Shown here piece by piece: positions 23,339-31,970 of a stretch of 41,004 nucleotides of DNA. The notes below the pieces were generated by a model. It did not search any database. It was not told where the DNA came from and worked only from the letters and a program-made list of their open reading frames with translations. Position 1 is the stretch's first letter. Every line of letters starts with the position of its first letter. Both the position numbers and the translations under genes were made by a program. The stretch is from Acetobacteraceae bacterium (lineage in GTDB: Bacteria > Pseudomonadota > Alphaproteobacteria > Acetobacterales > Acetobacteraceae): contig PLXO01000124.1 in assembly GCA_003151425.1 (NCBI GenBank), forward strand, positions 1 through 41,004, in the 5' to 3' direction.

Positions 23339-24388
23339 ATGGCGCAATCGCATGTCTACGCCGGCGTGGCGGGCTATTTCGGGCGGCAGGGCCAGGAAGG
23401 TCTGGTCGGCGTGTTCCGTCGCGACGCTGCGGGCGGCGAGTGGGAGCACTCGGTGAAGGATGTCGAGGCGCACACCGTAATGGTGCATCCGCGCGATGCC
23501 GGTCAGGTGCTCGCGGGCACGACTGATGGCGTGTGGCGCAGCACCGATCGCGGCGCGCACTGGCACCGCACGAACTTTCCCGACAAAGGGATGCAGATCT
23601 GGTCGATCATGGTCGATCCGACCGATCCAAAGTTGCTGTACGCGGGCGGCTCGCCGGTTTCGGTGTATCGCAGCGAGGATGGCGGGGAGAGCTGGAAGCG
23701 CATGCCCGATCCGGGGATGCCGGACCGCGCGAAGATGCCGTTCGCCTGCCGGGTGATGCGCTTCGCCGCGCATCCGCGCCATGCCAACGAGCTGTATGCC
23801 GCGCTCGAGGTGAACGGCGTGATGCACAGCACGGACGGCGGCGAGAGCTGGAAGGATTGCAGCGAGGACCTGATCCGCCTGGCGCAGACTCCGCATTTGA
23901 AAAGCCGGATCGTCAGCGATACGGAGAACGAGGGGATGCTGGATGGGCACGCGATCTGCACCACCTCCGCCGATCCGGATGCGGTGATCCTGGCCGTGCG
24001 GATGGGGCTGTTCCGCACCAAGGATGAAGGGCAGAGCTGGGAGGATATGCAGGTCGGGCGATTCTCGCCGACGACCTATGGGCGGGATGTGAAGGTGTCG
24101 CCGCAGGATCCGAAGACGCTGTACGCGGCGCTGAGTGTGGCGGCGTCGAGCAAGGGTGGCGGGCTGTATCGCAGCCAGGACTTGGGCAAGACATGGCAAC
24201 GATTCGACAAGGTGCAGGTGCACGGCACGATCATGTCAGGGGCGTTGCATTCGGACGATCCGGCACAGGTGTATCTGGGCGCGCGTTACGAGGGCGAGAT
24301 CTACGGCACGCAGGATGGCGGCGCGACGTGGCAGGCGATGCCACTGCCGGCGGGGGTGAAGGATATCTATTCGCTGGCGTGCGGATAG
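23339..24388 (+). CDS. BNR/Asp-box beta-propeller protein
   Basis: The 349-residue protein is made of propeller blades with Asp-box turns: GVWRSTDRGAHW, SVYRSEDGGESW, GVMHSTDGGESW, GLFRTKDEGQSW, GLYRSQDLGKTW and EIYGTQDGGATW. This is the WD40/YVTN/BNR-like (VPS10/sialidase-type turn) fold. There is no signal peptide, and the sialidase arginine triad is not evident, so a hydrolase function should not be assumed. It is divergently transcribed from the Ldh2-led operon, which could hint at a shared regulator. The 212 bases after it hold no convincing gene. Confidence 0.85.
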   Translation: MAQSHVYAGVAGYFGRQGQEGLVGVFRRDAAGGEWEHSVKDVEAHTVMVHPRDAGQVLAGTTDGVWRSTDRGAHWHRTNFPDKGMQIWSIMVDPTDPKLLYAGGSPVSVYRSEDGGESWKRMPDPGMPDRAKMPFACRVMRFAAHPRHANELYAALEVNGVMHSTDGGESWKDCSEDLIRLAQTPHLKSRIVSDTENEGMLDGHAICTTSADPDAVILAVRMGLFRTKDEGQSWEDMQVGRFSPTTYGRDVKVSPQDPKTLYAALSVAASSKGGGLYRSQDLGKTWQRFDKVQVHGTIMSGALHSDDPAQVYLGARYEGEIYGTQDGGATWQAMPLPAGVKDIYSLACG

Positions 24389-24600
24389 ATGCCCCGGCCG
24401 AGGATGAACTGCTGCCATGAGTAGGCCGAGCACCAGAGCGGAAGCGACGTGGTTTACCAGGCTTCGCGGCTTGCGCATCGAATGCCACAAGGCATCGACG
24501 AAGCGGTGGGTTAAACGTCGGCTTGCACGAGCGCGGCGGGGATGCATCAAGGAGCTGTCAGGTCAATTCGCGGATGATGCGAATGCGTTCTGAGCCGCGG

Positions 24601-25797
24601 TTAGGCAACAGCTCCCTTGTCGCGCAGGCGGCCGATCTCGTCCGCTGAATAGCCCGCTTCGCGCAGCAGTTCGTCGCTGTGCTGGCCGACCGTCGGTGCG
24701 CGGCGGGGGGCGACCTTGGCCTCGCCGGCGAGCTGGAACGGGCTTGAGACGGTGAGGCCGTCGCGGTCGGCGAACGGCACCAGTGCGTCGATCGCGCGCA
24801 TCTGTTCGTCATCCGGAACGTCATCCAGTGTGCCGACTACGCCGAACGTTACGCCGGCGGCGTCCAGCAATCGGCGCCAGTCGGCCACGTCGCGTTCCGC
24901 AAACGTTGCGTCCAGCATGGCAACGATCTCGGCGGCGTGCTGGCGGCGCGTGGCGACGGTGGCGAAGCGCGCATCGCCGGCCCAATGCTCGCGGCCGATT
25001 GTTTCGAGGAACGGGCGCAATTGCCGCTGCTCGTTGAACAGCGCCATGATGAACCAACGGCCGTCGCGGGCGCGGTAGTGATTGGCCAGCGGGTTCGGTG
25101 CGTGCTCGCGCGGCGGGCGGTGCGGGACGTGCTCGCCGTTCAGACGCGTCTGCACGAAACAGGCATTGGCCCACAGGCCGTTCGCGAGCAGCGAGGCGCT
25201 GACCTGGCCGCCGTGTCCGGTCTTCTCGCGCCGATACAGCGCGGTGACGATCGCGGCGTAGAGGCTGGTGGCGGTGGGGTGGTCGCCCATGCCGGGTGCG
25301 GAACGAGCGGGCACCGTGTCCGGGTCCGCGCGCACCACGTCCATCAGTCCGGTTCGTGCCCAGTAGGCGGTGGAGTCGAAGCCGGTCTTCGCCGCCTCCG
25401 CGCCGGTTTCGCCGTAGGCGGTGAGGGAGGCATAGATCAGCCGCGGATTGAGCGGCAGCAGGTCGGAAGGCGCGAGGCGCAGCCGGTCGCGCACCGGCAG
25501 CGGGAAGTTGGTGATGAAGACGTCGGTGGTCGCGACGAGGCGGTAGAGTATCGCGCGACCGTCATCGTGCTTCAGGTCGAGCGCCAGGCTGCGCTTGTTG
25601 CGTCCGGTGTGCTGCCAGTAGTGGTCGGCCTTGGACTCGGGGTTGGCGCCGCGGGCGCGCCAGGGATCGCCGGCGCCGGGTGGCTCGATTTTGATCACGT
25701 CGGCGCCGAAGTCGGACAGGATCGTTGCGGCGGCGGGGCCGGCGATCCAGCTTGCGCAGTCGATGACTTTCAGGCCGGTGAACAGGTGGTCTGGCAT
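24601..25797 (-). CDS. CaiB/BaiF family III CoA-transferase
   Basis: The 398-residue protein has the family hallmarks: GLKVIDCASWIAGPAAATILSDFGADVIKIEPPGAGDPWR at the N-terminus, NKRSLALDLKHDDGRAI, the aspartate region TGFDSTAYWARTGLMDV (catalytic Asp of the family), and GMGDHPTATSLYAAIVTALYRREKTG. Such enzymes transfer CoA between carboxylic acids. The start at 25797 fits the family; the upstream open frame runs through a repeat. It lies downstream of the thiolase gene on the same strand, separated by a palindromic repeat, and likely activates the acid processed by this module. Confidence 0.93.
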   Translation of the reverse strand: MPDHLFTGLKVIDCASWIAGPAAATILSDFGADVIKIEPPGAGDPWRARGANPESKADHYWQHTGRNKRSLALDLKHDDGRAILYRLVATTDVFITNFPLPVRDRLRLAPSDLLPLNPRLIYASLTAYGETGAEAAKTGFDSTAYWARTGLMDVVRADPDTVPARSAPGMGDHPTATSLYAAIVTALYRREKTGHGGQVSASLLANGLWANACFVQTRLNGEHVPHRPPREHAPNPLANHYRARDGRWFIMALFNEQRQLRPFLETIGREHWAGDARFATVATRRQHAAEIVAMLDATFAERDVADWRRLLDAAGVTFGVVGTLDDVPDDEQMRAIDALVPFADRDGLTVSSPFQLAGEAKVAPRRAPTVGQHSDELLREAGYSADEIGRLRDKGAVA

Positions 25798-25847
25798 GTG
25801 GTTGCGCTTTTCGTTGGATTGGCGTGGTCGGAGAAGACGACAGGACT

Positions 25848-25979
25848 CTCCCCCTCCCCTTGAGGGAGGGGGCTGGGGGGAGGGGCGGGGGCACAGGTCG
25901 TCCCGACGCTTCTCGCGCATTAACCCCTCCCCCCAACCTTGGTCCGCTTCGCGGCCCAAGCCCTCAAGGGGAGGGGGAG
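25848..25979. repeat. Inverted repeat CTCCCCCTCCCCTTGAGGG
   Basis: A 19-base arm at 25848-25866 is perfectly complementary to 25961-25979, with G/C-rich imperfectly paired sequence between (GGGGGGAGGGG at about 25875 against CCCCTCCCCCC at 25924). This is an extended cruciform of mobile-repeat type, located between the thiolase and CoA-transferase genes. Confidence 0.85.
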
Positions 25980-26011
25980 AAGAAGTCCTAAACAGTGCGC
26001 CAGACTCAAAT

Positions 26012-27154
26012 CTACGGTACCTCGTTGGAGAACACGATCGTTCCGGATGCAGCGAACATGCCGCCGACACCGTGGCAGACCGAGATCTTCGCGTCGGGGA
26101 TTTGCGCCGGGGCGATCCCGCGCATCTGCCGCACGCTCTCCTGCAGCGCGTACATCCCGTACATGCCGGAGTGCATGTAGGACAGCCCGCCGCCGTTGGT
26201 GTTTAGCGGCAGCTTGCCGCCAGGCGCGGTGTTGCCCTCGCCGATGAAGCGCGCTGCCTCGCCGCGCGGGACGAAACCCAGATCTTCCAGTCCATACAAG
26301 GGCAGATGCGCGAATGCGTCGTAGATCATCAGGTGATCCACGTCGCGGCGGTTGATGCCGGCCTGCTGGAACGCGGTCGGGCCGGCGACGCGGAAGGCGC
26401 GCGAACTGGTAAAATCCTCCATCTGGCTGACCATCGGGGTTTCGACGCTTTCGCCGGTGCCCAGGATGTAGACGGGTCTGGTCGGGAAGTCCCGCGCGCG
26501 ATCGGCCGAGGTCAGGATCAGCGCGCCACCGCCGTCGGTGACCAGGCAGCACATCAGCAGCCGGAACGGATAGGCAATCATGCGGGAGCTCAGCACGTCC
26601 TCGACCGTGATCGGGGTGCGGAACGTTGCGCGCGGGTTCTTGCCGGCCCATTCGCGCTGCACGACGCAGACCTTGGCGATTTGCTCGACGGTCACGCCGT
26701 AGCGTTTCATGTAGCGCAGCACAGGAACAGTGAAGAGGCTGGGCGGGCCCATCGGGCCGTAGGGCTGCTCGAACTGGCCCTGCAATGACGACGGCGGGAC
26801 GCTGCGCGGCGGGTTCCCGACGCGCGATTTGCCGCTCTCGCCGTGCGTTATCAGGATGGTCTTCGCGAGCCCGGTCTCGATGGCCGCGGCGGCGTGGCGC
26901 ACATGGATCATGAACGAACAGCCGCCGACCGAGGTGCCGTCCACCCAGGTCGGCGTGATCCCCAGATAATGCGCAAGCTGCACCGGGGTTTCGCCTGCGG
27001 TGGCGATGCCGTCGATGTCCTTTGGTTTCAATCCGCACTCGGCCATCGCGTTCAGCGCCGCGTCGGCGTGCAACTGGATCTGCGAGAGGGTGGGGATGAC
27101 GCCGAGCTCCGTCGTCTCCGCCGCGCCGACGACCGTCACTGCCTTCTGTCGCAT
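26012..27154 (-). CDS. Thiolase/acetyl-CoA acetyltransferase-family protein
   Basis: The 380-residue protein resembles the SCP2-thiolase (non-condensing) branch: AALNAMAECGLKPKDIDGIATAGE, TSVGGCSFMIHVRHAAAAIETGLAKTILITHGE with the nucleophilic Cys, ALILTSADRARDF, NTNGGGLSYMHSGMYG with a likely active His, and the closing CHGVGGMFAASGTIVF. It cleaves or transfers acyl-CoA groups. It starts 11 bases after the DUF35 OB-fold gene; this pairing is typical for thiolases that need the OB-fold partner. The upstream TTG-like openings are not used; the ATG at 27154 begins the family sequence. Confidence 0.9.
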   Translation of the reverse strand: MRQKAVTVVGAAETTELGVIPTLSQIQLHADAALNAMAECGLKPKDIDGIATAGETPVQLAHYLGITPTWVDGTSVGGCSFMIHVRHAAAAIETGLAKTILITHGESGKSRVGNPPRSVPPSSLQGQFEQPYGPMGPPSLFTVPVLRYMKRYGVTVEQIAKVCVVQREWAGKNPRATFRTPITVEDVLSSRMIAYPFRLLMCCLVTDGGGALILTSADRARDFPTRPVYILGTGESVETPMVSQMEDFTSSRAFRVAGPTAFQQAGINRRDVDHLMIYDAFAHLPLYGLEDLGFVPRGEAARFIGEGNTAPGGKLPLNTNGGGLSYMHSGMYGMYALQESVRQMRGIAPAQIPDAKISVCHGVGGMFAASGTIVFSNEVP

Positions 27155-27165
27155 CGGGTCAGTCC

Positions 27166-27600
27166 TTACGTCAAAGCGACAGAGGCCAACGGGACAAGGG
27201 CCGGCCGGAACAAGGGCAGGGTGATGTCGTCGTTCTGTTTCTCGAACATGACCTCGAGCTTCATGTCGAGCTGCAGGGCTTCCGGCGTTTGCGGGCACTC
27301 GACGATGTTGGTCATCATGCGTGGGCCCTCGGCGAGCTGCACCACGGCGATGGCATAGGGCGGGGTGAAACCGGCCACCTTGCGGTGGTGGATGACGTAG
27401 CTCCACAGGATCGCCTTGCCGGAGGCCGTGAAGACGCTGACCTGGCGCGAGGCGCAGACGGCGCAGAACGGGCGCGGCGGGAAATAGACCTTGCCGCAGG
27501 AATCGCAGCGCTGCAGGCGCAGCTCGCCGGCTTTCGTTCCATCCCAAAAATGTTGCGTCTCGGGTGTGGGCTGCGGCAGGGCGCGGCCGGGGTCTGCCAT
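27166..27600 (-). CDS. DUF35 OB-fold zinc-ribbon partner of thiolase
   Basis: The 144-residue protein has the rubredoxin-like zinc ribbon LQRCDSCGKVYFPPRPFCAVCASR (four cysteines at about residues 32-50) followed by the acyl-CoA-binding OB-fold (SGKAILWSYVIHHRKVAGFTPPYAIAVVQLAEGPRMMTNIV). These ChsH2-type or DUF35 proteins form complexes with thiolases or hydratases and hold CoA substrates. It lies directly upstream of the thiolase gene on the same strand and downstream of a cupin gene. Length is normal. Confidence 0.92.
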   Translation of the reverse strand: MADPGRALPQPTPETQHFWDGTKAGELRLQRCDSCGKVYFPPRPFCAVCASRQVSVFTASGKAILWSYVIHHRKVAGFTPPYAIAVVQLAEGPRMMTNIVECPQTPEALQLDMKLEVMFEKQNDDITLPLFRPALVPLASVALT

Positions 27601-27625
27601 CTTGCGGTCCTCTCGATCGGGCGCG

Positions 27626-27898
27626 TCAGCCTGGCATACGGCGGCCGGCGACGTAGCTCGCACCGTCGGGGCCGGCGATCTCGGCGTGGCGGTGGCCGTG
27701 GGTGATCTCGAACGTCTCGCCGGGGCGGTACGCGTGGCGGGCGCCATCGCGATCGAGGGTCATTTCGCCGGCGACGACCATCACGCGGGCGTCGAAGTCG
27801 TGCGCGTGCTCGGGATTGGTGGTGTTCGGCTCCATCGTGCGGGCGACGACCTCGTAGCCGTCTTGTTGCAGTGCCGCCTCGAACTCGGTGCGGTTCAT
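27626..27898 (-). CDS. Small cupin protein
   Basis: The 90-residue protein is a minimal cupin: PEHAHDFDARVMVVAGEMTLDRDGARHAYRPGETFEITHGHRHAE gives both cupin motifs with histidine and possibly acidic metal ligands. The ATG at 27898 is preceded by GGGGGAA; earlier codons do not look conserved. It is 25 bases upstream of the OB-fold gene on the same strand and so likely shares its transcript. It may bind a small molecule or metal; function unknown. Confidence 0.8.
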   Translation of the reverse strand: MNRTEFEAALQQDGYEVVARTMEPNTTNPEHAHDFDARVMVVAGEMTLDRDGARHAYRPGETFEITHGHRHAEIAGPDGASYVAGRRMPG

Positions 27899-27964
27899 GA
27901 TGGTTCCCCCCTGATGCCGGGCCGGCGTGGCCCCTTGCGTCGGGCGAGCATTCACCGAACCGCG

Positions 27965-28480
27965 CTAGTCGGCAAGCCGCGCCCAGCGTTCGTGGTCGCG
28001 CCATTCGCCGCCGATGCGCAGGTAGCGCGGGGAGAAACCTTCCAGCGTGAAGCCAAGGCGGCGGACCAGGGCGATGGAGCGCGCATTGCCGGGCTGGATG
28101 TTGGCTTCGACGCGGTGCAGGCCGAGCGTGTCGAAGGCGTGGCGCACGGCGAGGCCCACCGCCTCGGTCATCAGGCTGCGCCCGGCGCACCAGACCATGC
28201 CGTAATAGCCGAGATAGGCGCTGTGGAATGCGCCGAGCACGATGTCGGAGATGTTGACGATGCCGACAATGCGCGCGGTGGCGGTCTCGCGTGCAACCAG
28301 GCCGACGTTTGAGCCGGTCAGGGTGCGGGCGAACCAGGCGTCGAAGCCGGGGTCGTCGGTGAACGGCTCGACCCACGGCAGGTGATGCGCGCGGCTGTCC
28401 TGGTTGGCGCGGATCAGCTCCGCGCGGTCGGTCCGCACGCCGCGGGATAGCGTGACGCGGGCTTCGGTGGGGTCGGTCAA
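27965..28480 (-). CDS. GNAT acetyltransferase, RimJ/RimL type
   Basis: The product of about 171 residues has RimJ/RimL features: VGIVNISDIVLGAFHSAYLGYYGMVWCAGRSLMTEAVGLAVRHAF and LHRVEANIQPGNARSIALVRRLGFTLEGFSPRYLRIGGEWRDHERWA. N-acyltransferases of this type modify amino groups of proteins or small molecules with acetyl-CoA. The start is uncertain: no ATG is in frame, and I chose the TTG at 28480; a GTG at 28528 lies inside a repeat element. The repeat may have replaced the original start and promoter. Confidence 0.85.
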   Translation of the reverse strand: MTDPTEARVTLSRGVRTDRAELIRANQDSRAHHLPWVEPFTDDPGFDAWFARTLTGSNVGLVARETATARIVGIVNISDIVLGAFHSAYLGYYGMVWCAGRSLMTEAVGLAVRHAFDTLGLHRVEANIQPGNARSIALVRRLGFTLEGFSPRYLRIGGEWRDHERWARLAD

Positions 28481-28511
28481 GTTGCGCGCATTCTTCGGGG
28501 CCGAGCAAGAC

Positions 28512-28589
28512 GTGGATGGCCGGCCCACCGGGTCAAGCCCGGTGGCCGGCTCCGCCTGTCCTCGGTAGGCCTTGCCCCCGGGTCAAGCG
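28512..28589. repeat. REP-like repeat (family A) at the left flank of the IS element
   Basis: GGATGGCCGGCCCACCGGGTCAAGCCCGGTGGCCGG is a short self-complementary unit, followed by CTCCGCCTGTCCTCGG and GTAGGCCTTGCCCCCGGGTCAAGCGCCTAC, another near-palindrome whose last bases run into the IS end. CTCCGCCTGTCCTCGG recurs exactly at about 34095. Confidence 0.75.
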
Positions 28590-30219
28590 CCTACGGCAGT
28601 CCCACAAGTGCGAATCGAATTCCCCGAGTCCTGGCCTGCGGCTTTGAGGGGGGTCGAGTCTGGATCAGCAATCGGCCCGGCTTGGCGTTTGTTGCGCGCG
28701 GCGTCGGTGCGCCGCCAGCCCCCTTCCCAAGCCTGCGGGAGTGCGATTCGCTCCGGACCACCCACCGGAAGGAACTGATTCGCATGGATCAGCCGCAACT
28801 TGGCCGCTTCGGCGACCGCCGCCTGGCATCGATCGGCGACAGCCTGCTGGCTGCGATGCAGAAGCGGCGAATCATGTGCCTGCACGCGTTGGCCGAGGAC
28901 CGCAGCCAGGGCCGCCGGTTCCACCGCTTCCTCGACAGCGAGTCGGTCAGCATGCACGAGATGCTGGTCCATGCCGGCCGGCAGACCGCCGAGCGTGCGA
29001 TCGGGCGGCACGTGCTGGCGATCGCGGATACCTCGGAGCTGAATTACGCCACCCACACAGGCCGCAAGCGCGGCTTCGGCACTGTGGGCAACGGCCAGGA
29101 CATGGGTGTGCTGCTGCATCCGATCATCGCGGTGGACGCCGAGCAGGGTGGGCTGCTCGGACTGGTTGGCGCCGAGGTAATCAACCGCCCCGAAGGCCAA
29201 AGCCCGCTCCCAGCGACCGCCAAGGCCGAGGCCCTCAAGCGGCGCCCAGCCGACGAGAAGGAGTCGCGTCCCACGGGTCAAGCCCGAGGGCAGGCTAAGG
29301 TTGGCAGGGGCGGAGACCGCCGGCGCGGTGCTGGCGGAGGCGGCGATGATCACCATGGTGGAGGACCGCGACGGCGACATCTATGACCAGTTCGCCCGCA
29401 GGCCGGACAATGTGCACCTGCTGGTACGTGCCGCGCAGAACCGCACGCTCGAGGACAATGAGAAACTGTTCGAGCGGTGTGCCGCCTGGTCGGCGGTGAC
29501 GCACCACACGATTCGGGTGCCGGCGAAGCACGGCAAGGTGCAGCGCGCCGAGCGGACCGCCGTCGTGGCGGTCCGCTATGGCGAGGCCACGGTGCAGCGG
29601 CCTCGCCGCGCCGACGACGGTCTGCCGGCGACGCTGAGTCTGCGTGTGGTGGATGTGCGGGAGGTGGATCCGCCGGCGGATCCCGATCAGCGCGTGCATT
29701 GGTGCCTGCTGACGACGCATGCGGTGGGCAGCGCGGCGGAGGCGATGCGGGTTGTCGGCTGGTACCGGCTGCGCTGGATCATCGAGCAGGTGTTCCGCAC
29801 GATGAAGACGGACGGTGTGGACGTGGAGACCTCGCAGATCACCACGCCGGGCAGTCTGCTGAAGCTGGTCACCGTGGCGCTGCTTGCCGCGATCCGGGTG
29901 ATGCAATTGGTGATTGGCCGCGACGGCAGCACCGGCCAGGAGTTGACGGATGTTGCGGACCCGATCGAGGCGCCGGCGCTGCGGGCGATCAGCATCTCGC
30001 TGGAGGGGCGGACGGAGAAGCTGAAGAACCCGTTCGATCCTGCCTCGCTCGCCTGGTACGCCTGGATTGCCGCACGGCTCGGCGGCTGGTCCGGATACAC
30101 CTCCAAGGGATACAAGCCGGCCGGCCCGAAGACCATGGCTCGCGGCATCAAGCGGCTCGATGCCATGGTACAGGGTTGGATGCTGGGAAATCGTTCCGCA
30201 TTTGTGGGACTCCCGTAGG
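28590..30219 (+). mobile_element. IS4-family insertion sequence, transposase broken
   Basis: Imperfect terminal inverted repeats of 35 bases (28590-28624 and 30185-30219, 30 of 35 matching) start CCTACGG and contain AGTCCCACAA. The single transposase gene lies between them. Outside both ends the sequence reads GGTCAAGCG inward, so a clear target duplication cannot be separated from the flanking repeat. The element is probably no longer autonomous. Confidence 0.8.
28784..30218 (+). pseudogene. IS4-family (Tn5-like) transposase, frameshifted
   Basis: The N-terminal part from MDQPQLGRFGDRRLASIGDSL contains the first catalytic Asp in AIADTSELNY. It breaks at about 29268. The other part, in a different frame from 29301, has AGAETAGAVLAEAAMITMVEDRDGDIYDQF (second Asp) and YRLRWIIEQVFRTMKTDG (Y..R...E......K signature with the catalytic Glu). 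Between lies CCCACGGGTCAAGCCCGAGGGCAGG, a fragment of the family A repeat, in place of the expected codons between KESR and WLAGAE. The catalytic residues are otherwise present. The start at 28784 has GGAAGGA before it. Confidence 0.85.
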
Positions 30220-30290
30220 GCGCTTGACCCGGGGGTTGACCCGTGGGCCGGCCATGACGGTGGGGGCCATGACGGTGGAGCGGCCGGTGC
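30220..30290. repeat. REP-like repeat (family A) at the right flank of the IS element
   Basis: GCGCTTGACCCGGGGGTTGACCCGTGGGCCGGCCATGACGG is the opposite orientation of the left-flank repeat. The 22-base run GTTGACCCGTGGGCCGGCCATG recurs at about 34109-34130, and GGCCATGACGGTGG is repeated in tandem here. Confidence 0.75.
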
Positions 30291-30319
30291 GGCGCTGTCG
30301 CCGCTCCCGCCCGGTTGCG

Positions 30320-30529
30320 TCAGTCTTCCAGTCTGAACCCTGCTTTCAGCGTTACCTGATAGTGCGCCACCTTGCCGTTCTCGATGTGGCCGCGGATCTG
30401 GCCGACCTCGAACCATTCGAGGTGGCGGAGTGTGGCGGCGGCCTTCGCGATGGCGGTCTCGATCGCCTTGGTGACGCTCTCCTCGGAGGTGCCGGCGAGT
30501 TCGACAACCTTGTAGACGTGATCTGGCAT
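30320..30529 (-). CDS. Dodecin flavin-binding protein
   Basis: The 69-residue protein is a typical dodecin: [65 protein letters not shown], with one helix across three strands. Trp39 is the flavin-stacking residue of bacterial dodecins. Dodecins form hollow 12-mers that bind riboflavin or FMN dimers as storage or protection. A family ribosome site (GGAGG) precedes the ATG. It stands alone downstream of the IS element. Confidence 0.95.
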   Translation of the reverse strand: MPDHVYKVVELAGTSEESVTKAIETAIAKAAATLRHLEWFEVGQIRGHIENGKVAHYQVTLKAGFRLED

Positions 30530-30765
30530 GTGTGGTCCTCCCGCAGATGGTGATCGTGGCGGCGCGCGTTGACGGACACGGATGCATGACCGCGCGTGTC
30601 GCAGCCGGGCCGCCGCTTACCGATAGTATAGATTGACGGCGGGGAGAAGCGCACTTCACCAGGTCGACAGACCAAAGAACGAGGCCGACCGCATTGCCAT
30701 GCTTTGCCGGGGCGGCTTCCATGCGGTCCCTGCCAGCGGGCGACGGGCTTGGTTGACCACGCGGC

Positions 30766-31302
30766 GTGCTTCAGGGGATGCCGTGCGCGCGCGCCTGCCG
30801 CCAGGGTACGCCGCTCACCGAGATGGACGTGCGCACTCTGCGCAGCCCGGTGGTGCAGCGCTCGGACCCCGAGATTGCCGGTCGCTATGCCGACCGGGGC
30901 CGCTTCGTCCTGACCGATGCCGGGCGGCGCAGCTTCCCCTCGCCGGCGAAAGTGCCGGCGCTGATCGGCGACTTTGCCGCCTGGCTTGGCGCTGCACCCG
31001 AGGCGCCGGCGACGGCGTTCGCCGCGCACCGACGGCTGGTGGAGATCCATCCGTTCAACGACGGCACTGGCCGTACGGCCCGGCTGTTGATGAATCTGAT
31101 TTTGTTGCGCGGCGGTTATCCTCCGGTCGCGGTGCGGCCGGAGGACCGGTCGGCCTATGTCCTCGGCTTGCAGCCGGCCGAGCCGGAGAGCTTCGATCGC
31201 CTGCTTTATGAGCGGCTGGACGCGATGCTGGGGGAGTATCTAAGTGCCTTGCAACAGGCGCTGCCGTCCCCGGCCGCGAAAGCCAGGGAACCGACGCCGT
31301 GA
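30766..31302 (+). pseudogene. N-terminally truncated Fic-domain protein
   Basis: The visible product of up to 178 residues holds most of a Fic fold: LTEMDVRTLRSPVVQ, EIAGRYADRGRFVL, KVPALIGDFAAWL and the active-site loop HPFNDGTGRTAR at residues 95-106. The catalytic histidine and phosphate-binding residues are present, but the canonical Asn of DGNGR is Thr. Fic enzymes transfer AMP or other groups to proteins. The first helices and any inhibitory helix of normal Fic proteins are absent, and CTTCAGGGGATGCCG at the break recurs as a hairpin at 34163-34186. It might start at 30823 and still be expressed. Confidence 0.75.
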
Positions 31303-31366
31303 ACCTGAAAGTGCCGGTTCTTCCGGTTAATGGCTCTACCCCTCGCTGTTGAGCGACGCGGGGCCG

Positions 31367-31561
31367 CTAGTCGTGGCGCTTGTTCAACACGTACATCAGT
31401 TTCCTGAGCGCGGACATCTTCAGCCCATATTCTCCCGCAGCGGGCGGGCCGATCAGAGAAATCTCCGTGTTGGTATCGACATGGATAGCCGAAACCTTCA
31501 CCGCGTTGCCGACTCGCTGAAATTCAAACAAAACTTCGCCGATGGGGACTTCGGGATGCAT
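31367..31561 (-). CDS. DUF6898-like small protein
   Basis: The 64-residue protein reads GEVLFEFQRVGNAVKVSAIHVDTNTEISLIGPPAAGEYGLKMSALRKLMYVLNKR. This is the pattern of the short DUF6898 family known from Rhodospirillales-type genomes (E..FEF...G..V.V.AID..TG.E..I.GP.....LK..A..KL). Function is not known. It has no partner on its strand nearby. The ATG at 31561 is the only sensible start. My family call is from memory of the pattern. Confidence 0.7.
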   Translation of the reverse strand: MHPEVPIGEVLFEFQRVGNAVKVSAIHVDTNTEISLIGPPAAGEYGLKMSALRKLMYVLNKRHD

Positions 31562-31758
31562 CGCCGCACTGGGCCTCCGCTCTATACAGAACTTCCATCG
31601 CCACGTTCACTCGGGGCGGGCTGCGGCATGCCATCGAAACTTTGATTCGGTGTTAACGCAGTTCGGGTGGGTATTGACGAACGCGGTCTCGCGGAGGATG
31701 ACGGGTCGCCCTCAGGCGCTGATTTCACGACATTTTGCGGCTCCCGCTCACTGGCTTG

Positions 31759-31970
31759 TTGGTTAATGGCGTGGAGATGTCGCCCAAGCTCGGCGACCAC
31801 GGCTTCCGGGTGACCTGGATCACGGCGTATCTCAAGAACGCGGCACGCTGCCGAAGGCGGCGCAGATGGCGGGCCATGCCAGCACGCGCGCGACGCAGCT
31901 CTGCGACCGCTGCCGCGACAAAGTCAGCCTCGATGAGGTTGACCGGGGTTACAATGTTCAAATCAAGTGA
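31759..31970 (+). pseudogene. Tyrosine recombinase C-terminal remnant
   Basis: LGDHGFRVTWITAYLKN followed, after a one-base deletion, by GTLPKAAQMAGHASTRATQLCDRCRDKVSLDEVDR matches the end of phage-type integrases (H.FR.T.ITAYL..GG....A..M..HAS...T.LYDRR.....DE). The H-x2-R box and the second His box are kept, but the nucleophilic Tyr is Cys. The N-terminal two thirds are absent. It is dead by three criteria and indicates that an integrated element once lay here. Confidence 0.8.

Noticed and set aside
24417-24593. A 58-codon basic frame after the BNR-propeller gene
   Set aside because: It has a poorly spaced ribosome site, arginine-rich composition and no recognisable family.
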